A stretch of DNA of 64,000 nt from Cryptomeria japonica (taxonomy: Eukaryota; Streptophyta; Pinopsida; Cupressales; Cupressaceae), in NCBI RefSeq assembly GCF_030272615.1, contig NC_081411.1, forward strand, positions 43,889,017 to 43,953,016, given 5' to 3'. This document shows, piece after piece, positions 55,401 to 64,000 of the stretch (positions are counted from its first letter, which is position 1; each line of letters starts with the position of its first letter). The notes beneath the pieces were generated by a model. It made no database searches. It saw nothing but the letters and a program-made list of their open reading frames with translations, and was not told the origin of the DNA. Both the position numbers and the translations under genes were made by a program.

Positions 55401-58110
55401 ATGAATGAAGTTTTTTAAAATTAAATTTTGGAAGATTTACATCAAATTTTAAAAAAAATCAAATCGCATTAGTATCTAGCATGGTTGGAAATCAACGATT
55501 TTTGGGCATGTGTGGGTACATTATTCGACGTGTATCCGGGCTGTATCGGATACATATCCATTCTGGAAATGGGAATGGATACGGGGATACGCGTTCCCAG
55601 TGAGGGACAAAGGAGTTTCCGGCAACTCTGATTAAAACCCTAAAAGTAAAGCTTACCTGGCACAAGCTATGAGCTGTATGACAGATCCAAAGAGAAGAAA
55701 TGTACAGTTAAAGGCAAGGCCAATGGCTTTCCAATAGGCTCCCAATAGACCATCTAGAACCTCAAACCACTGCAAAGGACACAATAACACCTGTAAGTGT
55801 GCTGTGCTGATATCAGTGCCAATATTAAATTGCGAACTTGTGTGAAATCTCCTTCAGTTTCTACTTGGTCTGGTCTTCATCTATACACAATATTATTGCA
55901 CAAAGGAGAACTGGACAGTAAAACTTGTAGTGACTCAGAAGAAAATGATCAAGCAGTTGAGTACCTGATTGCATGAAGTATCACTCTGCTATGCTGAGGC
56001 AAATTTTTGGGCGATTAATAATATGATTTCTGTCTATATGTGTTGATGAAATGTGATGCTTTGTATAAATAGGTCCTATGGAATTATTATACTTTTTCTT
56101 TGTATAAATAGGTCCTATGGACTTATCCTTGATATTTGGCATCAATGAAGTTTGCATAGCGCTTGACACAGAACCCTCGAGTTCAACTCGGCAAGACAAT
56201 TTGTTTATAAACTAGCCTACATCTGGATCATTATATACCTAGAGTTAAGTCAACAGAGAAACCCTCAGTCCTCTTGTTATTATAGAGTTCAAGAGAGATT
56301 CTACAAGATTATTCAAATCTAATCTCTCCAGGACCAGCATCACTTAAGGGTTCTACCGTCTACATGTTATAGTCTCATAGCACAAGAGGTATCCTGCCGT
56401 CTGCTGACATCATAGTGTAACTCTCATAGAACAAGAGGTTTCCTGCCATATACTGCCATCATAGTGTAACTCTGATATTAGCATTTTTCGGTGAATCTCT
56501 ACGTAAAATTCCTTAAGCTTTTCTGAGATGTACAACCTGGGCATGATATCTATCCATCTGGTAATAATAGTGTTTGAAGATTCTGCATGTTAAGTAGATC
56601 CCTATGGCTTTGTGGTCAACTAGTTATTTGTAATCTCTTTCTGGTACTAAGATTACTTTAAGGCTCTGTAAATGTCAAACAGATTCCTTTTGACTTCGTG
56701 GTTAGTTGTTGTGGGTAATAGATATGGGCTGTACGCTGATTACACCAGAGGCCTCTGAACCCATAAGATTGCAGAATGCTGTACTATAAATGGGTTACTT
56801 TGGCTTGTGGTTAGTGTACTCTGTATCAGTGCAATTTGTGGATGTCATAAGCACTGGTAGCATCCAATCTAATCCCACCAGATTGTTGTGAGAGAGAGAA
56901 AGAGAGACAGAGTTAGTCAGGGGATGTTCCCTGGCACAATGTCAGGGATATGCAGCCATTTTGAAAATTATTCCACTATTATGTTGGGATTTTTATCCAC
57001 GCAAAAAATGGTCTTCACTAGTTTTTTGGAATTGACCTTAGGACCACTGACTTTTGCCCCCACATCATATCCCAAAGTTAGATTTTTCCACAAAATTACC
57101 TTTGTATATACCCGCACAACTACCCAAAGCCACATCAAGAACCCAACCACAAAACTATTGAATAAGTAGCCCTTACAAGATTTGGGTTTGAGAACCTCAT
57201 CTCCATTTAATCACAGATTAAACTACAGCGTTGGGGCAATTCTGTCAAGTATTCCCGGCCATGGAATGCCGACCAGGCAAACCACTGGCAGAACTCACCT
57301 TAACAGGTCAGGAAGTAGCCCTAGCAAACCCAACGGTTAAAAAGTTTAGACTTTACTGAGATAATCACCTGAATAACATGGTTCTCCTTCTCCTTCCTGC
57401 TCTGGTACTCAACAGAAAGAACACTAATCAGATAAGCTGTCCAGGTACCCATGAGGCCATAGAATATTTGGAACAGGACCCCAGACACCATTCCAAGCTG
57501 TGAGAAGGAGTATGGCAGAGTTAGGAGCACTTGGGCCACCTGCAAAATCCCACAGTCCATAACTTATCACAACATGCCATTAACATTAAATGAGGCAAAT
57601 GAACAGAACAGAGCATAACTCATTGGACACAAGAAAATCCACAACACCCACATGCCTAAACTTTCAAGAACACAACCAACAAAACCCACATCCCTTAACG
57701 TTCAATGACACAACCAAAGACATCCACATCCCTTAACTTTCGATACCACAACCAACTATGATGTTAGCATTGCCACACTGCAGGAGTTATACAGTTTGAA
57801 ATATGCATAGATATTAAGTATTAACTGATACACTACTGTCCTATGTAATTATATGAAAATGACACAATACAGACTGAAAACTAACACACAACATGACATT
57901 TGCCCAGATTGGGGGGATGGGTCTGTGCACCTGGTTTGATGCACAGCTAAATCAGGCATCGTAAATAGAACCCCCATGCCAGAAGAAGCTCTTAATGGTC
58001 CCTTTAATGGATGCCTCATCAGTACTCTTATTCTGTAAATCCTTCCCCTCCACCTCCATCTCTCCATAATTAGCCACAATGGCTTCTTCTGCCTGCTTTT
58101 GTGTAACCAT
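52263..58110 (-). CDS. LAX: AUX1/LAX-type auxin influx carrier, 8 exons, with premature TGA in exon 1
   Basis: Eight exons with GT-AG borders and consistent phases give a 475-codon frame, the usual family length. Start ATG 58110 (context AAGATGG, MVTQKQAEEAIVANY) is preferred over an in-frame ATG at 58116. The product is a multi-pass plasma-membrane permease that imports auxin with protons. Family landmarks include KSFFWHGGSIYDA, LLTLPYSFSQLGMVSG, YTFGGHAVTVEIMHAMW, CTPLYFVWEKVIGMHDTKS and the C-terminal GFGFGGWASMTNF. The one defect is TGA (57954-57952) where all relatives I know have Trp (DAWFSCASNQ). It may be a young pseudogene, an allele or a sequencing error. Introns 2, 3 and 7 hold repeats. 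Confidence 0.93.
52832..53520 (+). mobile_element. Probable solo copia LTR in LAX intron 7
   Basis: A block starting TGTTACAGCTAGGTCGG has a TATA-like CCTATAAATACAAGG at about 53047, five copies of a ~24-bp repeat (GAGAACAGCGAACATTAC type, 53165-53275) and a 3' part with GGTTTTCCCAGGGTATATTGG, all typical of a copia LTR. I could not find a target duplication, so the limits are approximate. It lies in opposite orientation to the gene, inside the intron, without harming the splice sites. Confidence 0.6.
53558..53815 (-). CDS. LAX exon 7
   Basis: 86 codons, FITFGFACTPLYFVWEK to FTYRTALARQ; acceptor GTACAG, donor CAG/GTAACA. Confidence 0.95.
53992..54199 (-). CDS. LAX exon 6
   Basis: 208 bp, EIMHAMWIPQKFK to AVILKLIHQ; acceptor CTGCAG, donor CAG/GTACTT. 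Confidence 0.95.
54470..54567 (-). CDS. LAX exon 5
   Basis: 98 bp, VEDVKHSAPTRLVLYFTG to GGHAVT; acceptor AAATAG, donor GT/GTAAGT, phase 2. Confidence 0.94.
54717..54900 (-). CDS. LAX exon 4
   Basis: 184 bp, NIYYINDNLDKRTWTYIFG to IASLVHGQ; acceptor TTACAG, donor CAG/GTATAG. Confidence 0.95.
55030..55610. repeat. Fold-back repeat in LAX intron 3
   Basis: GGATACGG-type motifs at 55036-55140 include a directly duplicated 31-34-bp unit (TTTTTTAAGACCGCCAATAT). Inversely related motifs (GGATACATATCCATTC, GTATCCGGGC) occur at 55540-55600. The ends of the segment can fold back on each other, which suggests a miniature fold-back element. Confidence 0.5.
55657..55769 (-). CDS. LAX exon 3
   Basis: 113 bp, WFEVLDGLLGAYWKAIG to LIACA; acceptor TTGCAG, donor CAG/GTAAGC, phase 2. 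Confidence 0.95.
56369..56475. repeat. ~53-bp direct duplication in LAX intron 2
   Basis: Two copies of a segment with CTCATAGCACAAGAGGTATC / ATCATAGTGTAACTCT. The same intron has a doubled TTTGTATAAATAGGTCCTAT at 56050 and 56099. These look like the remains of an LTR-like insertion, with limits unknown. Confidence 0.55.
57369..57539 (-). CDS. LAX exon 2
   Basis: 57 codons, VAQVLLTLPYSF to KENHVIQ; acceptor TTGCAG, donor CAG/GTGATT; first transmembrane region. Confidence 0.95.
57931..58110 (-). CDS. LAX exon 1
   Basis: 60 codons, hydrophilic N-terminus then SFFWHGGSIYDA, TGA at 57954-57952, then FSCASNQ and donor CAG/GTGCAC. Confidence 0.92.
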
Positions 58111-58116
58111 CTTCAT

Positions 58117-59887
58117 CAGGAAACAGTAAAAGAGCTCAAGATCTGTCGTTGCAGCAATATGTTGACTCAATCGAGCAAAACATACACCTTGAGCTGCCAA
58201 AGGAAGGATTCTAGGTGAATTGAGGCAATAAATTCTCAATGTAGCCTAAATATCCAGAAGCAGGATTGTTATTCTTGTTCTTCACCACAGCTCAAGAGAA
58301 CATACATACTTATTGTATATATATGTTCTCTAGCGGTGTATGTCTTGCTATCTAACTTGAGCTCCTACTGCTTCTGTTGTTTGACAGGATATCCCAACCA
58401 ACCAAACAATAATACTGTTACCAGAAGAATAGAGAGCTCTTGACTATTAGAAATTAAAGAGAGTAAAGCGGCCTTATCATAATTTTTTTAAAACAAAATA
58501 TATTGCTTGCTTTGTTTGGCATTGTTGCCGTCATGCAAAGCAGCAGCCTAGAATGAGTAATACTCATGTCATGATAATGAGTCTGCTCTGGGCCTAGGCA
58601 TGCGGATGTGCATAATTATTAGTGTCACCCACAGCACCCTAACACTAAAGGCAGCAGGGTGACATCAGGCTAGAGAAGAAGGGGATAGTGGGGCTTAGGT
58701 GGTAAAGTATAGTTGTTTTTCACATTGTAGAATACTGCTTGCATTAGCTTTCAAAAAATGCTTCCTTGCATAGAAGCAGGGTTACTTTTTTCACCAAAGT
58801 GCGAATGCCTGCTGTTTGGGAATTTGTGTCCCATATTAGAGTTACCTTTGTGATGTCTATCTGACCTTAACACGCTTCTGTTATCAGGGTGTCTTTAGCC
58901 TCTTCTGATTGTTACACAATGTACTGTAATTAATGACTTTTGCATGCAGAAGTCTTCTTACAAATTTAATGCGATGGAGGATTTACACAAGAAATTGGTG
59001 TATTACTTATCCACCTAATGCTGATCTGTGAACTCTTAAAGCATAGTAATATTCAGGGAATATTGAATTTTTTAAAAGATTATTCACAAATTTCTGATTA
59101 AAATTTTAACCATTTTTTCACTCTTCTTGTGAATTTGTTTATGTCCTGCATGATTCAGTGCTTTTGGATTCAGGCAAACCATTTCTCCATTTATGATCTT
59201 GTCCAAGTAAAAAGGTTTTATTTTTAAAGTTAATATTTGAGGGAATGTATTTGAAGTTAATATTTGCCATGATGAAAAGCATGTTGTTGTTGTGTTCAAT
59301 TTTTTTTAATGTAAATGATAATGCTAGTTACATGTCAAAGAGCTATTTTGTTACCCCCATGTAAAATTTGGATCATCCTTGTCATATAAATTTTGAATTA
59401 TGCATGTTTTATTTTTTTGAATTATCCATGTCAATCAAGTTCTTACTGTCAGTAAGACAGTTTTAGGTTGTTCTTTTACGGTGCTAAGGAACCTTGATTC
59501 ATCAATCAAGGTGTGCGTAAGCTTTGACAGTTATCTTAATTTATAATGTTAGCAAGATGTGTTGTGATTGAACAATTTAGTTCTATGTAGTGTAACCTAG
59601 CATTCTTGCATTTATTGACTTTTATAATTGATATCTTATTTAAAACTTATGACACTATAACATTTTAGTACAAGAATGCAAGTTAGTTTATCATCAATAA
59701 TCAACTGAGAAACAACATACCTAAGTTATCAAGCCACTGTAGCATGAGGGTAAACCCACACAATTGATCAAGCATTAGGAGAATATATATAGTTAAAAGG
59801 GGAAGTTCATAAATTGGTAATTTTAGCTGTTCTTCTCCTTAATCTCAGCATCTTAGCCTTCTTGTTCTTCTAAAGATCGGTTTTCAC
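58117..59887. other. Upstream region of the LAX gene
   Basis: No ORF or known element is recognised. A TATATATATG stretch near 58315 is a possible but unproven core-promoter site for the LAX gene. Confidence 0.35.
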
Positions 59888-60254
59888 TGTTAAGGAATTT
59901 AGATCAGAGATAGAGAATACAACAGTCTGGTAATATGTAGTGAGGATAGACTTTAATAAGATCAGTGCAATGAATATGTTTTACCTCTGATATATATATA
60001 TATAACTCTAACTATTAATCTTCTAAGATAATATCGACAGCTTGCTGGTTCGTGAAACTGCCACAGTTATTGGTTTTGGTTCACAGCAAGTGTCAATGCC
60101 TATAAATAAAAGGATGAAGAGTCATGTCCATGTAGGGGCATGACTTCTATGTGGCTTATGCCATGTAGAGTCATGACCCTACGAGGACATGACCCTTCGT
60201 TCAATGTCGTTATATATTACTTGCTTCAATCTGAATGAAGCTATATCCTTAACA
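59888..60254 (-). repeat. 3' LTR of element 5
   Basis: 367 bp with 9-bp terminal inverted repeats (TGTTAAGGA ... TCCTTAACA). A long imperfect inverted repeat lies at 60121-60193. The base block TTCAC at 59883-59887 would be the target duplication, but its partner is outside the window. Confidence 0.85.
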
Positions 60255-60263
60255 CTCCCTCTT
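60255..60263 (-). other. Polypurine tract of element 5
   Basis: On the minus strand AAGAGGGAG directly precedes the LTR. Confidence 0.8.
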
Positions 60264-60909
60264 AGCAAAAGAGGATTGAATTTCATAATTAAGTTTTAAG
60301 GAACAACATTCTAGATATACACATTCATTTGACATGATCATTCACTCAGTAACACTTACTAGTGAAATACTTCATATCTCAGAGAGATATGGATTATCTG
60401 ATATCTAGCACTTTGGGACAACAACTACTTGAAGTCTTATCAGATTACAACCTTGATTCTAGTGACAATTGTAACTTTGTCATTATCACAGGTGAAATAA
60501 TTTTAGTATCATGATATCTGACACATTCCGGGACAGCAAATTAATGTAGTCAATCATGATATGATTGTTATCATAATTTCTAACATATTTCGGAAAAATC
60601 ATTTAATGATAACAATTCAATAATTCATCATAGCAAATTTAGTATCAAGATTTCCGGCACATTCCAGGACATCAACTTAATGTAGTCAATCTTGATAACA
60701 GATCAGGTTATTGTGAAAGTCGTCACCTTACAATAGCGATCTTACACTTGCATCACATGAAAGATCGTCACCTTCCATGACATAGCACATACATGCAATA
60801 TTGCATTCAAGATATTCATGAATATATCAATTACATATGATTAAGATTGATATCAGAAATTTCCATTATAATTTAGTTTTACCAAGTTTACCTCTAAAGT
60901 ACTCCACTT
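60264..60909. other. Non-coding tail of element 5
   Basis: Between RNase H and the polypurine tract. It contains two diverged copies of a ~125-bp segment (about 60495-60575 and 60640-60705) that share GTATCA.GAT.TC.G.CACATTCC and TTAATGTAGTCAATC. Confidence 0.6.
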
Positions 60910-61674
60910 TCAACTTTGCAATATGTCGGCACTTTGCTCTTCAATGCTGATGTAGGTCAATTTGATGACATCTCTGTCTACCATATCTCTTATGTAATGG
61001 TATGGGATTTCTATATGCTTGGATCGATTATGAAAAACTGGATTTACAGAAAGTTTGATGCAGCTTTGATTATCACAGTGAATCACAGTGGGGTTTAGGG
61101 GCTTCCCAAATAGTCCAACTAGCAATTTCCTTAACCATACTGCCTCACGTGCTCCCATGGAGGTAGCCATATATTTGGCTTCAGTGGAACTTTGAGCAAC
61201 TGCTAACTGTTTTCTGCTAAACCAGGATATCATAGCTGATCCAAGACTAAAGCAACACCCCGTTGTGTACTTTTACGATCAATGGAACTTCCGGCCTAGT
61301 CGGAATCAGAATACCCTTGGAGTTGTATCTCAACATTTTTATACTTCAGGCCAAGTCCAATAGTGCCACGCAAGTATCTCAGAATATGCTTAGTAGCCAT
61401 TAGGTGAATCTTCTTAGGTTCGCATATGAAATGACTTAACACATTGGTTGCATAACAAATATTAGGGCGAGTGTTTACCAGGTACATAAGAGATCCAATA
61501 ATTTGTCTATAGTATGTAGGATCTGTAGGTTTTGAATCTATTGCTTCACTTTTGAGCTTATGAAGATTTGTTTCCATTGGAATGGATAGAGGCTTACAAT
61601 CTATCATACCAAATCTGGTCAGGATATCAGTGGTGTATTTTCCTTGATTTAGGAAAATATAATTTCTCTTTTTG
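60910..61674 (-). pseudogene. Element 5 RT C-terminal connection and RNase H
   Basis: SIPMETNLHKLKSEAIDSK, YRQIIGSLMYLVNTRPNICY and HILRYLRGTIGLGLKY are followed by RNase H with WFSRKQLAVAQSSTEAKYMA, HCDNQSCIKL and HIEIPYHYIRDMV. The TAG in SDSD*AGSS (61296-61298) is at a usual Trp codon. There is a frameshift near 61240, and the C-terminus is lost after SADILQ. Confidence 0.9.
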
Positions 61675-62289
61675 CTATACTTCTAGGCCCAGAAAATAGT
61701 GCAGTAGACCTAGATCCTTCATATCGAATTCAGCCACAAGATCTTGTTTGCATTTTGCAATGAGGTGATCTTCTCCTGTTATCAACAAGTCATCAACATA
61801 GAGAACAGGTATTAACATGTCACCATCTGATATTTTGAAGTATATGTTAGAGTCTGCTTCATTTTTGGAATATCCTAGTTTGGAGAGATAACTATCTATC
61901 CTTCCGTACCATGCCCTGGGAGCTTGCTTAAGGCCGTAGAGAGCTTTTTTTAGTCTACACACATAGAGATTTATATCATGTGTAGCAAAGCCTTCAGGTT
62001 GTTCTATATATACTTCTTCCTCAATAACACCATTCAAAAATGCGGTCTTCACGTCCATTTGGTGTATCTTCCACCCTTTGGAAGCTGCAATGGCAATGAT
62101 GGTTCTTACAGAAGTATATCGGGCAACTGGAGCAAATGTCTCTTCGTAATCAATTCCAGCCTTTTGAGAGAACCCCCTGGCAACGAATCTGGTTTTGTGT
62201 TTTTCAATACTACCATCTGGTGCATATTTGATTTTGAATAACCACTTTGATGAGACAACTGATTTGTCTTTTGGTCTAGGTACAATGTC
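61675..62289 (-). pseudogene. Element 5 reverse transcriptase
   Basis: The frame reads through KWLFKIKYAPDGSIEKHKTR, YEETFAPVARYTSVRTI, MDVKTAFLNGVIEEEVYI, CRLKKALYGLKQAPRAWY and catalytic LYVDDLLITG. It stops at TAG after FLGLEV (61675-61677), again at a usual Trp position, and begins after TAG in KNDV*DIV (62290-62292), also a usual Trp. Confidence 0.92.
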
Positions 62290-63078
62290 CTAGACATCAT
62301 TTTTTAAGATAGATTGGTATTCCTCAATCATTGCATCTTTCCAAGCTTGACATGTTAAGGCCTCTTCAACATTTGATGGTTCAGATTTTGTAAGTTCGGT
62401 AATGAGTGCAACATAGCATGATTGACTTCTTGTTTTCTTATTCTCTTTGAATATTTCATCGGGTTCCACATTATTTTCTTCAATCATCTTTCTTGCCCAT
62501 GGTGGTCTTTTCTTATTGTTAGGATTTTCAATATTCTCAAAATTTGGTGATTGAAGTTCATGATTTTCTATGCTATTCTCCCTTTGATTTTCAATTGTAG
62601 GATTTTCATCTGATTTTGCGATTAGACCATCTTTTGCACTTAGAGATAGTTTATAAGCAGCATCTTCTTCAAATTTGACATCTCTACTGATTTCAATAAA
62701 TCTTCGTCCTTTAGTGGTTTCATTGTAGCCAACAAATATGCCTTTCTCCTCGGAGGGTTCTTGTTTGGTTCTCTTTTCTTTAGGAACGTGAATATACACG
62801 TGGCAACCAAAGATTCTTAGATGGCTTAAATCTGGTTTATTTCTTGTAAAGGCTTCTTCCGGTGTTATATTCTCTAGGATTGAATGAGGGCATCTGTTTT
62901 GAATGTACACAGCTGTATTTGAGGCTTAAGCCCAAAATGAGATATGTAGATTTTGATTATGCATCATTGCTTTAGTAGCTTCGATGATGGTTTTGTTTTT
63001 TCTTTCTGCAACTCCATTTTGTTGAGGATTATAAGGTACAGTACACTCCCTCTTAATCCCAACAAAAATGCAGAATTC
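62290..63078 (-). pseudogene. Element 5 integrase C-terminal part and linker
   Basis: PYNPQQNGVAERKNKTIIEA carries the catalytic Glu. TAA follows in FWA*ASNTAVY (about 62926), then NRCPHSILENITPEEAFT, LRIFGCHVYIHVPKEKR, GIFVGYNETTKGRRF and a Glu/Asn-rich linker into RT. Confidence 0.9.
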
Positions 63079-64000
63079 TTAAAAATTTTCAGAGATATAT
63101 TCACCCCCATTATCTGATCTTAGAGTCTTTATTTTCTTCCCAGTTTGATTTTCCACTAGGGCCTTAAATTCTTTAAATTTCAATAACACTTCATTTGATT
63201 CTTTGAGTTTTATGAAATAGATCCAAGTTTTCCTAGAGTAATCATCAACAAATATCACGTAATACAAGAATCCCCCTAGTGATGGTAATGACATTGGACC
63301 ACACAAATCAGTGTGGACAAGTTCTAGTACAACTTTTGATTTTTGTTCACTTGAGGGAAAGGACCCTTTTGAGTTCTTCCCTAGAGCACATCCTTTACAA
63401 GTTCCAACATGATTAGATTTTAGATTGGGTAATCCTGTGGTAATTTTTCCTATAGAAGGTAGGGCACTAAATCGAAGATGTCCTAATCTTCTATGCCAAA
63501 TTTCATTAGAGTTCGATACTTCATGATTTAGTGCTTGTTTTTGAGTATTACATAATTTGTATAAACTACCATCTCTAGATCCTATAGGAATGGCATTCTT
63601 TATGTTAGAGTTTTTAGGCGAGAGTAGAACTTTATCTTCATGGAAGGTGACACGATATCCTTGATCAGCTAGTCCTGAAATAGAGACCAAATTCTTTTTG
63701 ATACCTGGTACAAAGAGAACATCTTTCAATTGTAATGTAACTCCTGTTCTTAATTGAATTGAGCAGGTCCCAATTCCTTTCACTGGATAGGTAGAATTGT
63801 TTCCTATTGTAAGTTCTTCAGTTGAGTGGCCTTTAAAGATTTCGAATTGATCTCTAAAACCGGTTATGTGTCGAGATGCTCCACTGTTGATTATCCACAT
63901 ATGTTTGTTTGAGTTTAGTTTGCTTGATAAGGCTAAGAAAAATAGAGGATTCTCTACTTCCTTGATTTCAACTATGGTTGCTTGAGCTTTCTTTCTTTCT
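63079..64000 (-). pseudogene. Element 5 gag end, protease and integrase N-terminal part
   Basis: Open to the window edge. The protease motif reads WIINSGASRHITG: the catalytic Asp of D-S-G-A is Asn here, a disabling G-to-A type change. The integrase zinc finger (HRRLGH ... CKGCALGK) and core residues in LVHTDLCGP and LRSDNGGEY follow. TAA after ISENF at 63079-63081 ends the frame. Confidence 0.92.

Larger units (their letters stand above)
59888..64000 (-). mobile_element. Ty1/copia retrotransposon, 3' part, decayed (element 5)
   Basis: 3' LTR (59888-60254), polypurine tract, then on the minus strand from the right edge: gag end/protease, integrase, RT and RNase H. The order protease-integrase-RT-RNase H is diagnostic of copia. 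Several stops break the frame, and the element runs off the right edge so the 5' LTR is not seen. Confidence 0.92.

Noticed and set aside
56041-56255. 215-bp TGTTGA...TCAACA block as a complete solo LTR in LAX intron 2
   Set aside because: Ends look right but no flanking duplication is present and repeats continue beyond it, so the limits are not supported.

Overview
The window is nuclear DNA of a seed plant with a large, transposon-rich genome. The evidence is four kinds of LTR retrotransposon nested in one another and in a Helitron, plus two plant genes with GT-AG introns: an AUX1/LAX auxin influx carrier and the first exon of a NAF1-type H/ACA snoRNP assembly factor. A gymnosperm seems plausible from the element mix, but I cannot prove it from sequence alone. 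I see no bacterial, organellar, rRNA, tRNA or CRISPR features.

Layout. (1) 1-5113, minus strand: 5' half of a Ty3/gypsy Tat-like element (LTR 3922-5113, primer site, 2.3 kb leader, gag). Its gag is split by an 806-bp solo LTR (101-906, target duplication CTTCA). (2) 5114-8069: AT-rich sequence without a recognisable gene. (3) 8075-19932, plus strand: complete Tat-like element (target duplication CATAC) with an uninterrupted 1280-codon pol. It has no capsid or protease coding, and it carries an antisense intron-containing plant mobile domain (PMD) gene, now broken. (4) 20225-48100: a decayed Helitron Rep/PIF1-helicase gene, cut by two further elements. These are a degraded chromovirus at 22195-30078 (target duplication CAAAG) and a young Tat-like element on the minus strand at 31368-47016 (target duplication TCCAC, LTRs differing at 4 of 1470 positions). 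Removing each insertion and one copy of its duplication restores the Helitron reading frame. (5) 48101-50258: Helitron tail and AT-rich spacer. (6) 50259-51966: telo-box pair and NAF1 exon 1. (7) 52263-58110, minus: eight-exon AUX1/LAX gene with every splice site intact but a TGA at a conserved Trp codon in exon 1. (8) 58117-59887: upstream spacer. (9) 59888-64000, minus: 3' part of a decayed Ty1/copia element that runs off the right edge.

How the parts relate. The two minus-strand Tat elements share a leader plan: primer site, a roughly 21-bp tandem array, then a conserved block with a hairpin whose pairing is kept by a G-U change in the transcribed strand. The plus-strand Tat element has a GGACC/GGCGCC minisatellite in its LTR and again in the intron of its captured PMD gene. 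The young Tat element has five in-frame stop codons, all TAG, in an otherwise unbroken 2748-codon frame. Three of them sit where a Gln codon is seen in a neighbouring repeat or a related element. These three observations are the most unusual content of the window.
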